Positions 1 to 12,745 of a stretch of 64,000 nt of DNA are shown here, piece after piece (within the stretch, counting starts at the first letter, position 1; each line of letters opens with the position of its first letter). The stretch comes from Trichoplusia ni. Lineage: Eukaryota; Arthropoda; Insecta; Lepidoptera; Noctuidae. The stretch lies in the NCBI RefSeq assembly GCF_003590095.1, contig NC_039483.1, positions 2,976,001 through 3,040,000 on the forward strand. The letters run 5' to 3'. The translations under genes and the position numbers were made by a program. The notes under the pieces were generated by a model. It saw nothing but the letters and a program-made list of their open reading frames with translations, made no database searches and had not been told where the DNA came from.

Positions 1-127
1 CCGGATTTCTATTCGATTTTCTATGTTGGTAACATTGCGGTTATAATTACGAAAGGCGTGGTTTGGATGGAATGTATTTTTGTTTATACCATTTTTAGCT
101 TATGACTAGTATTTAATTAGTACTTTA

Positions 128-176
128 GGCGGCTTGGTCTAGAAGCGACTGTTGGTCTTGGATTCAAATCCTGTGT
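128..176 (+). mobile_element. SINE head fragment, decayed
   Basis: GGCGGCTTGGTCTAGAAGCG followed by TGGATTCAAATCCTG keeps A- and B-box-like words at too short a spacing for a tRNA gene. Confidence 0.35.
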
Positions 177-1281
177 TTAACCAAAAAAAATATTTGATTG
201 GTTATATCTGTAAAATGTTATAGGAACCTCAGTAAAGTCTTATAGGAAACCTTAACTGAATTCAATTACAGGAAATGTACAGGAAAATTATAAGTAAATG
301 GGCAACATTCTTTAACGAAATACTATTACTAGCAAAACTATTAAAAAGCTGGTTCGGCAGAACTTCAAATGGTCCCACAAACAAAAAAGTTTAGACAAAC
401 AAGATTAAACAGCACAGTGACCTTTAAATAAATACCCCTCACAACGAACCTATTATTATAATTCCTCAGAAAAACAAACTCCCAAACTTCTGATCCATAA
501 ATAAAAAAACAAAATGGCTACTTTAAAACTTGCATAATACAATTTGAAGAGTCCAACTTATAAAATGTTTTCAGAGTTGATAGGAAAGTTTTCATCCGGG
601 TATTTTCCGCCCCCGTTCGTTCAATAGGGGTTTAAACAAAGCCGGGAAGCGAACCTTGGACCAGAGGGTAATTGTTACCAGCAATCAATTGTTTTCATGC
701 TTTTAAAATTATTATTTTCGCTTTTGTTTTGGTTGATAATGGATTGTTTTAAGTTGGTATTGAAAAGGTTTAATTTTGTTGGATATTTTTTGTTGTTTGA
801 ATTAACATTTTAATTGTTGTATTAATGCTAATTTGTGTTTATGTTTGTTACATTCGTTACAATTAAACATCAATCTGATGGTCTGATATCTCGTTATTTC
901 AAGTTTAAATTTTCTTTTTTTTACTCGTTTAGTACTCACATACCTAACCCTAGGTTAGACTAGAGACTAATTAGTCATTGGATTATATAGATATATATAG
1001 TAGATTTCTCAAGAATCATTACACCTGTAATATCGTTGAAGTCCGCGATTATAAAAAAATATACGAAGTATAAAAATTGTATAACTCTCTAAAACACAAA
1101 CAATAAAAAAAATCTACCAAAACTGGCAACTTTCATAAAATAAAATCTCGTTAAAAAATTTAATGGGTTTTGAAAAAAAAGTGTGAATCCTAAAATTCAC
1201 AAGTCATTCGTTCGTCGAGTTACAGCTTGGCTGTATGGAGCGTTTCCTCTGCCCGAGGCAAGCGCCGGCGACGGCTAATTA

Positions 1282-1305
1282 TTTCCCGCCCTTTCCGTTT
1301 CCCGC
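1282..1305 (+). promoter_or_regulatory. Two E2F-like sites (TTTCCCGC), 16 bp apart
   Basis: TTTCCCGC at 1282-1289 and 1298-1305, in a GC-rich core (about 1200-1330) within AT-rich DNA. This matches the E2F/DP consensus TTTSSCGC. No gene is visible beside it. Confidence 0.4.
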
Positions 1306-1684
1306 CCGATCAACGGTTCCGAACTCAGTCGACTCCAGATTCAAATTTAAAAATGTTTTAAATATGGAACGTGGGAGATTGGCAGAGCGGGGGCTTCTAA
1401 CAATATCACAATAAGTTTTCGAGAATATTTTATTGGGTTATTTCATTTTCATAGAAATCAATAAATACTCCAAGTAAATGATGTAGTAAGTTTAACTCCT
1501 GAAATAACTGTGGGAGGATTGTTGTAACTTGTAAGTTCGATATTCTTATAAATATAACATTGTTGCGACAGACTCTTTTAACGTATGATACTAAATATTT
1601 TTTTAGTCTTGTTAACGGTTCCTGGTTTTGAACTGTAAGAAATTAATCATCGGTCTAGAGCGAGTTGTATTAGAGAGTCAGAGG

Positions 1685-1775
1685 TTTCCGTAGAAACAGT
1701 CTAAAAATAAATAATTAGCCCCAGTAATAGGGTACTGTTTTTACACTTTGGGTAAGAACCCTAAGAATATGAACA
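1685..1775 (+). repeat. Dispersed repeat, same family, 3' portion only
   Basis: Holds AGTAATAGGGTACTGTTTTT ACAC followed by TGGGTAAGAACCCTAAGAAT, the end section of the repeat family seen complete at 41.4 kb. Confidence 0.5.
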
Positions 1776-2814
1776 TTAAATTGTAAAGTTCTGAATTTCC
1801 ATAAACCAAAAGTTATTTAAATATCATCAGATTCTAAATACAAGTTGATCTTATCACGTTATCATGATTTTTGAGATGCTTTCTGAAGTTTGACCAGACA
1901 AATAAAATACTCATACAATGGAGTAACAAAAACATCTGTATCAGGAAGGTTGCTTAAAATGAGGCCGCAGTGGCAACACTGACATACAAGACACTAGAAT
2001 GGAAACACACTACCTCCTTTTATTATTTTCCGGGATGAAACGCTAATGACTTCAACCAAAGCCGAGGGCATGGCGTTTGGATATGTCGGACTTCAGCCTA
2101 GACTGACTAAAAACCAACAAGGGCCCTTCTACTGCTTAAGCCAGAGTCATGGGATCGCTCGGCATGCTCTGCGCGACTCTGTCACCATCAGCTTTCCAAT
2201 AAGACCGTTATATAAATGACAATAGCCCTGCTTTAAGAGTACTGAGAGAGAGAGTAAGTCTAAATAAATAATTAGTTAAGCAATGGTTGGAACAGGCGCA
2301 CTTTTAATGGGAGCCCGTTTTCTTGACCGGTTTTTTTAGTGCAATGAAGGTACCACAGGAATATGACTAATATTTATTTAAAAACAAAAACATACTGAAA
2401 ACTACTGAGCCAATATTAATTAATTTTTTATGGTCCTAAACGACAGCTTTTTTACGTCAAATGAAAAATAATTCATTCCAAAGTTCTGAGGTCATAAACA
2501 GAAAAACCACTTAAAACAAAAAAAGAAACAAAATATAGGAAAATCAAAAACCTTCTCGAAATCGGCTGAAAAGAGGTAGGTACCGTTTCAATGCCCATTC
2601 TAGTGCCGCTAATCCATGGTTGTTGTAAAGTTGGTGTCCCTGATCGAGGACACGTGATCACCAGAAGACGAAGCTATGATTAAGCTTTGTTTCAACTTTG
2701 CCGAGGCACAGCTTTCATAAGTCAGTGGGAATGTAGATTGTGGCGGGAGGGGGGAGAGTGGTACTGGTTGGTGTAGAGTTAGGGTTTAAATTGCATGTGG
2801 TTTGTTTCTATAAC

Positions 2815-2945
2815 AATATATTATGTGAGAATCCTAACTTATATTATAAATGTGCAAGTGTGGATGTTTGATACTTAATAACGCAAAAACGACTGAACGG
2901 ATTTGGGTGAAATTTGGCATGCAATCTATCTAAAAGTCAGCTGTT
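2815..2945 (+). repeat. Dispersed repeat start
   Basis: ATATTATAAATGTGCAAGTG and ACGCAAAAACGACTGAACGG with TTTGGCATGCAAT form the leading part of a common lepidopteran repeat. It is truncated after about 130 bp. Confidence 0.4.
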
Positions 2946-3027
2946 CTTTTAATTTTCCTAAGTTATAATATCAAGAGTGAATATGGCAACTGTCTAGCTA
3001 TAATGGTGACAAAAGGACAAATATAGT

Positions 3028-3206
3028 TTCAAATGAAACTACTTTTACGGATTTTATCGCATTTTAATTTTTGATTTTAGTTCCCGACGTTTCGAAACCG
3101 TCGTTAACCGTAGTTATCATGGTGACCAAACCAGGTATCATGGACACGGGCAACTAAAATCAAAAATTAAACAACGATAAAATCCGTAAAAGTAGTTTCA
3201 TTTCAA
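3028..3206. mobile_element. Foldback element with ~58-bp inverted arms
   Basis: Left arm 3028-3086 and right arm 3147-3206 pair over TGAAACTACTTTTACGGATT and TTTTTGATTTTAGTT with few mismatches. The centre contains GACGTTTCGAAACCGTCG. Related flank text (TTCAATGTCTAA.ATTC.CG.AAACCT) recurs near 57473, so this is a dispersed family. Confidence 0.75.
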
Positions 3207-4965
3207 TGTCTAACATTCGCGTAAACCTAAGAAACCACTTAACATAGTTTGCCTGAGTAATAAGGCACCGGTTTTATGCTGAGATACCATAACGATTGGG
3301 CTTCCGTGGCATCAGATTACCGAAATGTATTTGGAAGGACAAACATTATTTTTCAGCTATTTTCGGAAAACACTGGCGAGGAAATTGAGGGTAATTTTGT
3401 TGTAAGAAAAAAGTTTGAGTTATTGTAAAATCATCATAATCTAATTAGATATACATCAACACCCGACAATAACACTCCATCATTTATATTCTAGATTATT
3501 ATATCTACTCCATATAATATTAAGTAGTAAATAAAAGATACGCTAAATAAATAATAAGAGAAATTATCATAAAAGTCTAAATAAAAAAGTACAATCACAA
3601 AGAAAACCAACATTAAACCCGGCCAATAAAGCGGCATTTAATATACAGAGTACAGTCGCGTCCATAACGGTAACGAGATAAACAGCGGGTATAATCAAGC
3701 ACGCAAGTGTATGTAAGTAATTACCGAGTCTCTCGCAAGTTTATTTATTTCGGCGGGTCGCCTCCGTCTAAGACGTTTTGGTTAAAGGATCGAGAGATCT
3801 TGATACTTGATAGTAAAATAAAGCTTGTTTTGATTAGATGATTCATTTTTACGTTATTAATGGATCGAGTAAGAGGTTAATTAGACGACCAATTTATATC
3901 TAAAAGTTTCTCATAACACCGAAATCTGTTTCAATACAAATACTTTGTGCATGCACATCGTGTAATATATAATATTAATTGTTTTACAATATGACTTAAG
4001 TATTTTATTTTAAATTGCAAAATTGGGAATACAGAATTTGTGAATGTTGTGTTGGGCTTGGCTTCTACTTTCAGTTCTTTCAACTTGGTTCATTCCATCA
4101 AAAATTTAAAATTATTGATCGATAGTAGTAGTTTATAATTCATCAACTGAATGTGATTAAAACAAAAAGACGTGTAATTAAAACAAAGAAACAGAAACAT
4201 CATAAAGTAACTCACAAGATATCAAAGGTATCACTAGAAGTATCAAGAAGTGTTGGTGCAGCTATAAAAGTTTATTCATGCTCTTTAGAAGAATATCTCA
4301 AAGGTGTAGCTAACTTACAATATGCGGTACAGACGATCACAACAATGTAACTAATATTATTAATTTATTATATTGGTTAAAAATGTATATTATTATTTGC
4401 CTTTAAATATGACTTCAAAGAATGCGTTGTGGAATTTAATATTACTTATTGTTTTGAGCTTTACTAGGACTATTATTGGGTGGTTGGTGTTTGATGTTAT
4501 GTATAACATCGACTGTCACCATTGCACTAAAGTCTTAGGATTTTTAAAACAGCCTACTGTTTCACTAGCCCTAGAGACTCACCCAACCTCACTAATTTCA
4601 ATAATTCCATACTTTTACATCCAGAATCGAATAAATATAAGCTCAAAGAATTAGCATTGCTATTATATACAACGTGGCAATTCCAGACTTCAGGGCACGT
4701 TTCTCGACTTTGGCATCGATGACGAGGTCTTCTTTGACGCTTTGAAAATTATGTATATTTTTCATTTTGAATTTATAAATTATGTTTATTTTTCAATTTG
4801 TATAAATAAAAAGCAATAAGTTTAAATAAAATAAATATAAGCTAAAAAGTCTAAATAAAATGGCCAACACTTGTGTGGCCGCCTGTACTCAGTATAAGAC
4901 GTCACCGGCCACAATTTGGGCGTTGCTTAACATTTAAATGTTGAATCATACTCTCGGTATCAGCT

Positions 4966-5005
4966 CCCCCTTACACCCCCACCCCACCCCCCACAAGTAA
5001 GGGGG
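4966..5005 (-). other. G-quadruplex-prone tract with hairpin
   Basis: C5-N5-C5-A-C4-A-C6 on the + strand gives G6-T-G4-T-G5-N5-G5 on the minus strand, a strong G-quadruplex/i-motif pattern. CCCCCTTAC at its left end also pairs with GTAAGGGGG at 4997-5005. Confidence 0.6.
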
Positions 5006-5620
5006 TGTTAGTGAGGATGAGCTCGCATTATATTATATATTGAAGATCTTCCTCTGTGGATTTTTAACCGGTTTCAGAAATGAGGTTCCCAATTAGTAGG
5101 TTCTTTATTGTAGAGATTTTTGAGTGAGTTGTCTCGCTGTTGGTATAGGCTTTTAATCTGTTAGTGTAAAATTTAGTTCAAAACTAACTCAATATTACAT
5201 TTTACACATCTATTCCTTTTCAGTTTAAAGTAAATTGTTTTTCGTTTAATAATCATTTATTTTACTTATTTTTTTGTGCAATTCATATTACACGGGGCCC
5301 TATTTTAGTGCCTATTGAATCAATTGAAATATTTATTGCAAAAATATTTACCACGTACCTACCTTTATTGTTTGTTTCTGTCATTTTACTAATTAACCTA
5401 CAGAATGCTTTAATCAAATACATGTATTTACGCAAAAAAATATAAGTAAGTAAGTATTCCTCAATTTAAATATTATTTATGAAACCACATCCACACTAAT
5501 CCCATCGCGTCTCCATTCCAACTAAAAGCGTCACAAGAAAGTAAATTCAAGTATATTTTAAGTAATAAGGAACCTTGCTAATCAGCCAGACTTGGTTAAT
5601 TACGATTAATACGCCCCCAA

Positions 5621-5670
5621 CGTCCGAGAGTTGGCGGAAACAGCCGAACACGCCCGAACATCGCCGAAGT
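5621..5670. repeat. Five-unit array with exact 10-bp period, CCGAA core
   Basis: Five 10-mers with CG fixed at columns 5-6: CGTCCGAGAG, TTGGCGGAAA, CAGCCGAACA, CGCCCGAACA, TCGCCGAAGT. Same core and spacing as the array in Hmx intron 2, but different filler bases. A small hairpin (GAAGTAC...GTACTTC) follows directly. Confidence 0.75.
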
Positions 5671-6774
5671 ACCTATTTACGTACTTCACGAGATAAATAT
5701 CGTTCGCGTATGGTGTTCTAATGTTTGAATGCAGAGTGGATTGTTTTAGTTTTATGCCTACAAGCTTAAGCATCTGATAGGTATAAATATTTAAACGCTT
5801 GTTCAGTGTATCGGTTTTCAAAAATGTTTTTCCTTGCACGTGCTCTTGCACTAACAGGTGAGTGTGGTTACAAAAATATATGAAACGCAAAGAAATGGAG
5901 AAGAATAGAAGAAATAAAAAAACATTTTTTTTTAATTAGGCTACCAAGTATCACGTTTTGGTGAACAATCACATCACAGACAGCATGCTGATACGCCTAC
6001 CCTTGACAACTTTTCAAGTGCTCTACTTGTGAAAGAGAAACAATGTGAACTAAACACACCACAACGGTTTTATAAAGATTAAAAACGAATTAGTCTTTGT
6101 TAAATATATTTTTTGCATAATTTATTTGAACATTGTTTAAATGGGTTTTCTCAGAAACCCTCACAACGTAATTAATAGATAAACTATTAAATGAATAGCA
6201 TAAACTCAAATACAACAAAAACAATTTAATTCGAAACCAACGGCAAAAACAACTTTCATTTAAGAAACAACAAGAAAAACCAATCTGCGTTAATTAATCT
6301 ATGACATCGTTGATTCCAAGTTTAAATTTCGTCCCCTCGATGGAATCATTTGTAAATTTGAATTAAGAAATTGGATTGGTGTTCTCTTGTTTAGGTTTAA
6401 TCAAAAAGATTTGAGAAAGATAAGCTTCGCTCAGCCGCTATTTAATTTTCGAACAGGGGCTGAGTTGGTACTATGTTTAGAAGAGTACAAAAGGAGCTGT
6501 AGGTGTGGAAGGGAGATAGAGCTCTATACTACGTATAACGGCGTCTCTCTTATAAAGACGATACGTATTAAGATTGTCATTTACGTTATTCGTGTTAAGT
6601 TAATTCGAAAATCTTATTTGGTGTTATGAAAGTCGTGGATATTCATTAATTTTTTTTTAAATATAAAACATAATTTCTTTTTTAGCAATGTTGTACAGAT
6701 ATTCTGTTTTTAAACCATTCTTATACTAAGTATTTTAGTCCTTTTGGTTGCTTGAACAAACTTTCGTGTGACAA

Positions 6775-6845
6775 ACACAAATAATCAAAACAAGCAATCG
6801 TCGAAAGCAGAAATGCTTGTCTTTAGCGGGGATCGAACCCTTTTT
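6775..6845 (-). mobile_element. SINE head fragment
   Basis: The minus strand has GGGTTCGATCCCCGC followed by ACAAGCATTTCTGC, the B-box region and start of the body seen in other SINEs here. Confidence 0.5.
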
Positions 6846-6894
6846 AGGAATAGAGTTCATTTATTTCTCACTCGCTCTTAAATATAGGTATGTT

Positions 6895-7035
6895 ATATTT
6901 GTTACAGAAATACATCATCTGTGAAAATTTCAACTGTCTATCTATCACAGTTCCTGAGATACAGCCTGATGACAGACAGATAGACATATCCGTTATAGGG
7001 TTCCATTGTTACCCTGCGTTTCACCCTTTAATTGT
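6895..7035 (+). repeat. Dispersed repeat, CAACTGTCTATCTAT family, copy 1
   Basis: CATCATCTGTGAAAATTTCA, ACTGTCTATCTATCACAG, GAGATACAGCCTGATGACAG and a terminal GTTCCATTGTTACCCT segment. Shared with copies at 23.9, 41.4 and 52.8 kb; probably a LINE 3' end. Confidence 0.65.
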
Positions 7036-7384
7036 GTTACCCTAAAAGCATACCTTACTAACTGACTCTTGCCCACTTCGTTATGAAGTAATCTTATATG
7101 CCCAATATGCCCATGATGCTCATGAGGCCATAATGTAGTCTATTCGTAAAAGTAATGTCCAAAATCGGTTTAGATACAGAGTTCATGCTAGTCCAAAAAA
7201 ATACCGTGCATTGGTTTATACATATCTATTCGCATTGAAATTGTCTGGACTTTAAAAGAGACTATGACCCCTTGAGTTTGTTTCGACATTTCTTCTCAGG
7301 GTAGTCAGATAGGAAATGTCAACTCCGGCGTTCTCAAAAAAATAAGAAGACATGTAAAAGTGATGATATATCCTACTTACAGAA

Positions 7385-7428
7385 TAAATGATTTCATTTC
7401 ATTCATTTCATTTTATTTCATTTCAGAG
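7385..7428 (+). repeat. ATTTC/ATTTT microsatellite
   Basis: Degenerate pentamer repeat of ATTTC with occasional ATTTT units. Confidence 0.7.
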
Positions 7429-8526
7429 ATTCCTACATCAAAAACTTTGTCTCTCATATTAATATAGATACAACACACACACCCACCTACATACACATAT
7501 ACAATATACACATCACATAGTACCACAAGCCCACCTTTCGAGTATTTCAAGTCGAACCAATACCGAGATATATTACTTATCTGTCGCAGTACGACTTAGA
7601 CGGATCGGGTGCCGAATGGATGCGGAACAGCACAAAGAGATACATGGGAATGCCATCAGCAGCGCCGCGTGAGCTAAGGGGGCTGCACACTGCGAGATGT
7701 GATATGGTAGGCTATGAAAATGTTTCAAAAGCTAGTCCAGTAGACAGCGAAAGTTCTTTAACGATGATTGTTTGTGGTAATGTCGGTAAAACAGGCGTTT
7801 TTGAGTGGTGTTGTGGCCTGTGAGCCAAAGTCCTGTCAGGGTAAGTATTTTTTTTATTCATATTTTGGACTACATAATTATTTTGTTTTCATGTTCGACT
7901 TGTGACGTCACCGCATCAGCTTGTGATTATTGACTAAGGTTGGGTCTTGGAATCGAAACTATTCAAGTGATCCGGAATAATATGTAATTATTAAAATAAA
8001 TATCAATATACAATAGAGAGCGCTAAAGTTAAGGAGCAAGGACTTATGACGTCACAAGCAATGCCTCACACTCTGATCAAGAAAAATGACATTTAGCGTC
8101 AACATGGCGCCCACTTCACTTGAATTCGCTTTTCAAACACATGTCACTATTTCCCTGTATGTTTAAACATGTTCATGCCTCTTCTTTGACAAGAAAACAA
8201 ATATCGGCTATCGCCTATAAGGTTGGTTTACATCCCGCCTATAGCTTCGCATAGCTTTCAATACAGCAAACCTTTAAACCTGCCCTCACCTGAGCTCGGG
8301 ATATGTCACGTATTTATCATAAAAATCGAACACGTTTGTAAATTTAATAAAAGCGTATGATATAAGAAAATTGGAGAATATTAGGTTTTTGTTGGTGGTA
8401 TTGGATTTTAGAGTGCTGTTTTTGTGTGTAGGTTGTGATTAATCAGATATCACAATCCGAAATAAGTATATTCTTTGGTATTATATTTACTCTTTATCAA
8501 AATTGAAATATAAACATTTTGTATCT

Positions 8527-8852
8527 TTCATCATCCTAGCCTTTTCCGAACTAAGTTGGGGTCGACTTCCAGTCTAACCGGATTCAGCTAAGCACCAGTG
8601 TTTCACAAGGAGCGACGGCCTATCTGACCTCCCCAACCCAGTTAACCTTAGTCAGATTGGTTGTCAGACTTTCTAGCTTCTGACTATCCGTAACGACTGT
8701 CAAAGATGTATGCTTAACAGGCGGGATCCACAATTTTTTGTGCCTTCCAAAAACGGAGGAACTTTTTATAACAAAGATGGTTGCTCATCTACGGACCATG
8801 TCAATCGTAGCTTAATCTGTGATTGATGAACATTTATTATTATTATTACAGA
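8527..8852 (+). mobile_element. Lepidopteran interspersed repeat with (TTA)n tail
   Basis: Starts CATCCTAGCCTTTTCCGAAC and includes GTCGACTTCCAGTCTAACCG, AAGGAGCGACGGCCTATCTG and CTATCCGTAACGACTG, ending in a run of TTA at 8836-8850. From memory this is a common high-copy element in moths; its exact class is not assigned here. No intact frame. Confidence 0.6.
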
Positions 8853-8869
8853 GTTACTTCTTCATTGAC

Positions 8870-9127
8870 TTAAATAAATAATATCCAAGAAAAATTTCAA
8901 AGCCGTAGTCCATTCCACAAAAAAGTTTCATACAAACTTTGACCCCCACTACTCGCGCTTACAGACCTTTTTTCAGTTAAAAAATAGCATATGTCCTTCC
9001 TCAGGCTTTTAACAATCTACGTATTCAATTTCATTGCAATCGGTTCAGTAGTTCTGGCGGCGTTTTGGTTTTAGTTTTGTCTATCACACAGAGAGATACT
9101 TTCGCATTTATATCATTAGTATAGATA
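8870..9127 (+). repeat. LINE/SINE-like 3' end
   Basis: Contains TTTCATTGCAATCGGTTCAG, TAGTTCTGGCGG and ends TTTATATCATTAGTATAGAT, the type of tail shared by many lepidopteran repeats. It abuts the previous repeat. Confidence 0.45.
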
Positions 9128-12100
9128 TGATTGCGAATATTTCTATTGAATATTAGTCCGTATTTCAGCTAGCCATCACCACATGTAAATCTACCTTAAC
9201 TTGAGGCACAATTTGCATTTTCACGGTATATTTGGAGCGGTGTGCAGTCTTTGAGCTTTGTAAGCCGAACCGGACGTCAATCAGACAAATTGGACGTCAA
9301 AGTATACTGGTCCCTGTACTGCGCCAATGTTTCATCATTTTCGATTTATGAATTTCGATGTATTTCAATGGATGTATGTATGTGTGTGTTTTTCGTGGCT
9401 ATGTTCTATTTGAGGTTATGATTTTCGTACACATGTCGGATTTACAAAGGAGATTGCATGGGAGATTGCGTTTATACATGTATCGTAAGTAAGAGCTTAT
9501 TTCAGTTTGTTGATTTCAATGAGATTTCTAAATAATTCATGTATGTTTAGATCAAATTCGAGTTTGCTATAATTAAGCATCACAATTTTAATAACTGTAT
9601 AGAATGGTAGGTACTGTCCAAAACATTATATGCAATCCGTCTCTTAATGTCAGTTATATTGTTACAATTTTCGTGTGAAGATTAATCTTTTAATGTATTG
9701 ATTAACTATTGAATAACACAATGTTTATCCGAATATTTCGATTGTAATTATACACACAGCTGACACTCTATCTGAGACTAATAATTATCGCAATACTTAA
9801 ACACTTTCCCGCCAAAGCTCCATAATGATTAACACCGACATCAAACAAACATAATCTTTCCTCTAAGCGCACTTTCCGGCAGCTAAAAGCAATCAATCAG
9901 CCACATATGGGCCTTAAAACCTCCTTTCCAATAACACCCCTCGTTATTTCAATCGGGCAACACTAAATTACCGAATAACATGTTGACGACAAAACGCTTT
10001 TCAATCTCGTCTAACAATATCGCCCAAAAGATCCCCTTTTTGTGTAGCCCCGAATGCCAATCTTGGCAGATTGCTTTTTTCTTTTGTCAATTTTGAATAC
10101 AGCTCGCATGTACGAATACGCGTCCTTTGTAGATGATTAAATACTGTGCACGCCGGAATTGCCATATTAAAATAGTATTTGCTGTATTTGCGACCTTTTT
10201 AGTGCGTGATAAGGTCGAAGGAGGTTTTAGTCGATGGCAAATGTCTATGGTCCGTAAGTAAAATGCGGATTGGTTATTTAATGGTTTCTTGATTTGGACG
10301 ATTTTGTTGATGATTAATTTTGTTATCGCTTAGTTTTTGAATGGACAGTATTGTCGGTGGATTAGTATTAACTTTGATATATGCGGTCACAGAGTATCTA
10401 CTAGTAGATTTTGTGTTTTACATCTAATAAACAAAGTAACGATAAGTTGATGGTTACTTTTATAAGATAAAGTAAATACTTACTGTGATATGTGTTTTTT
10501 CACTTCCCGAATCAATATTCTAATATTCTAATATTTGTTATTTCCATCACTTGACACAAGAATTTATTTTCCCTATTCCCTATTACCCAGTTTCGCCACG
10601 ACACCCGTTTAACAGAACGAAGAGGTTCTGTATTCAATATTAACTGCCTTGGTTTTCCAGGTCACCAGACTTCCCACCAGCGTCGTAAAGACCATGCAGG
10701 AGCGATTCCATGACTCTGGTGGAGGCAGTAGAAAGGAACCGAGGTGTTTGTAACATAGTATGAGACCGAATTATAGCCACGTCAAAAACGGTTTGGATTT
10801 TTCTATTTACTTCAGCCTAGGCTGCGGTCATCTAGGAAATAAAGGTTATTGATTCAAAGGGTTTTTACAACATTTAATAGACCTGAAAAATTCTACTTAA
10901 GGATACCTCTACTCCATCAGCTACCAGTATTACAGTTGATAATTACGACGGTTTTAAAATGTCTTTACATTTCATTTTACAATGGAAGAGACGGGATGTC
11001 ACTCAAGCGAATTTTACTTAAGTGACGTTTACGAGGGTCGTCTGTTTCAAGTAGTTTGGACATTCCAGTTTTTTTCCGAAAAATCCTTTATCTGATCTTA
11101 TCATTCAAATATCTATACACAAAATTTCAGTTACTTCTCCCTATAAAAACCAACAAATTTGAACCAAAGGTTCTCTACTAAGTTCTCCTCATCTCGCGCT
11201 TCGTGAAAACCAATATCATTTTCTCCCCTAACATTAGGAAACAGTCTAAACAATTTTTTAAAGACTGTTAAACACAACACTCCCCTTTATTAAGTCGGTA
11301 AATAATCTCCAATACCAATACGCCAGGGAATGTATTGTAAAAGAAATAACTTTTAATATGAAAAATGGTATTATCATATGGCAAGTATTAAAGCGGACTT
11401 CTCAACTCAGTTTCAATTTAATATGAACCTTATGTTGACGCAATAAAATTTCAAATGATGTGAATCAAAGTTTATTGACAGCAAATACAATTTTGAAATA
11501 AGATTCTTGTGACTATTTACGTTTGCAGTTTATGAAACCGATGCCAATCTAATATGAACTTTACTGCTATACAAATAAAGTTCGTAAGTGTGTTTTTGAA
11601 TGGTATAAGTAACATTGTTGGGAGCCGCATCTTTCTGCCAAGTTGTCACCTTGCGAAAAATTGTTTAACATTCAGGAGAGGTTTATTTCAATAAATATGA
11701 ATGAGGTTGTAATGTTATTTGATATTATTTGTTAATATTGGTTTGTTAGATTAACAAACTTTTGTCGTTATTCCAGTGCCGTGGTTTGTTAAAAAGTTAA
11801 TGGTAGGGCCGGGTTGCTATGATAAGTAGGTACTTATTTACAAGGGAGATTTGGTATTTGAATTGTATTGAAAAGGATTGCTTAATAAGATTTTAGTATT
11901 GAATTATTTGGCAAATGTCCGTTTTTCTACAGCGAACTTTTTACATAATATTTTTGTTTAGCTGGTATTGATGCGAAAAGACTTTGCTTCTACAATAACT
12001 TTTGGCTACATTTTGTTGTATGGATCCAGTCCGTCGAAGAAGGCAGATTTCATGTGACGTCGTTTTAATATTTGAAGTCCAGTATATCTGGTTTGACCGT

Positions 12101-12597
12101 TGAACTGATAAAACTCTGCGCTCCATGACTCACAGGTACACATCGCTAATATTACATGTCTTGACCCTATACGTAGCAATTCTAGAATATTTTAGATTGT
12201 TTTGACACATTAAGTTGAAATAACTACACCATTAACTGATTTAAAATAACAAATACATAAACAACGAACCTTCAAATATGAATCACAAAACAAAAAAAAA
12301 ACAAAAACACAAACAAAAAAAAGAAAATATTTTATTAAAAAATAAACAGCGCGCTAACTCCAATCTAAAATGAAACGTCTATACTTTTTTTTTTAAAGCC
12401 AGTGACAAAGGCACACCCGTCAAATGCCATTGCTTAAATGAGAACGCAGTCATTCGCGAATGTGGTGAAACGGAAAAATCATCGAGCGAAAATGTCATCG
12501 GTCGCCCCGTGAAACTCTGGCAACTGCTGGGAGGTAGCACAAGGTATCGCGATGGTAAAGAAAAATGATTAATACATAAAAAAACACGTTTTTAAAT
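9128..12597. other. Gene-free DNA
   Basis: No supported gene. 9,780-10,080 is A/C-rich and includes a TTTCCCGCC word near 9806; 10,200-10,340 is G/T-rich. An A-rich low-complexity run lies at 12,280-12,350. Confidence 0.5.
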
Positions 12598-12745
12598 GTC
12601 GCTCCATTTAAATTTTATCAAAATCGGTCCAGTCGTCATCGGGTTTGCAGGTACCTGGAAAATTTCAGCCTGCTAGCTTATCGGGAAGTGCCTCAAAATG
12701 GAGTTGCAAAAATCCAACTGGAACAAGAAAAGTGAGTGCGAAAAC
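12598..12745 (-). repeat. Dispersed repeat pair, inverted copy
   Basis: Reads inverse to 20.86-20.99 kb: CAGCCTGCTAGCTTATCGGG, AAGTGCCTCAAAATGGAGTT and ATCCAACTGGAAC pair with that copy; the flanking ATCGGGTTTG also matches. Confidence 0.7.

Larger units (their letters stand above)
1..3027. other. Gene-free DNA
   Basis: No coding frame above 62 codons and none recognisable. It holds a SINE scrap, a GC-rich E2F-bearing core at 1200-1330, a repeat end at 1685-1775 and a truncated repeat at 2815-2945. Composition switches from A/C-rich (about 380-540) to G/T-rich (about 700-860). Confidence 0.6.
3207..8526. other. Gene-free DNA
   Basis: AT-rich. Small open frames at 4153-4654 and 6387-6629 have no recognisable motif and sit in low-complexity AT-rich text. 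The region contains the G-quadruplex tract, the five-unit 10-bp array, a SINE scrap, one LINE-type tail and two TGACGTCA sites (7903 and 8047). Confidence 0.5.
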
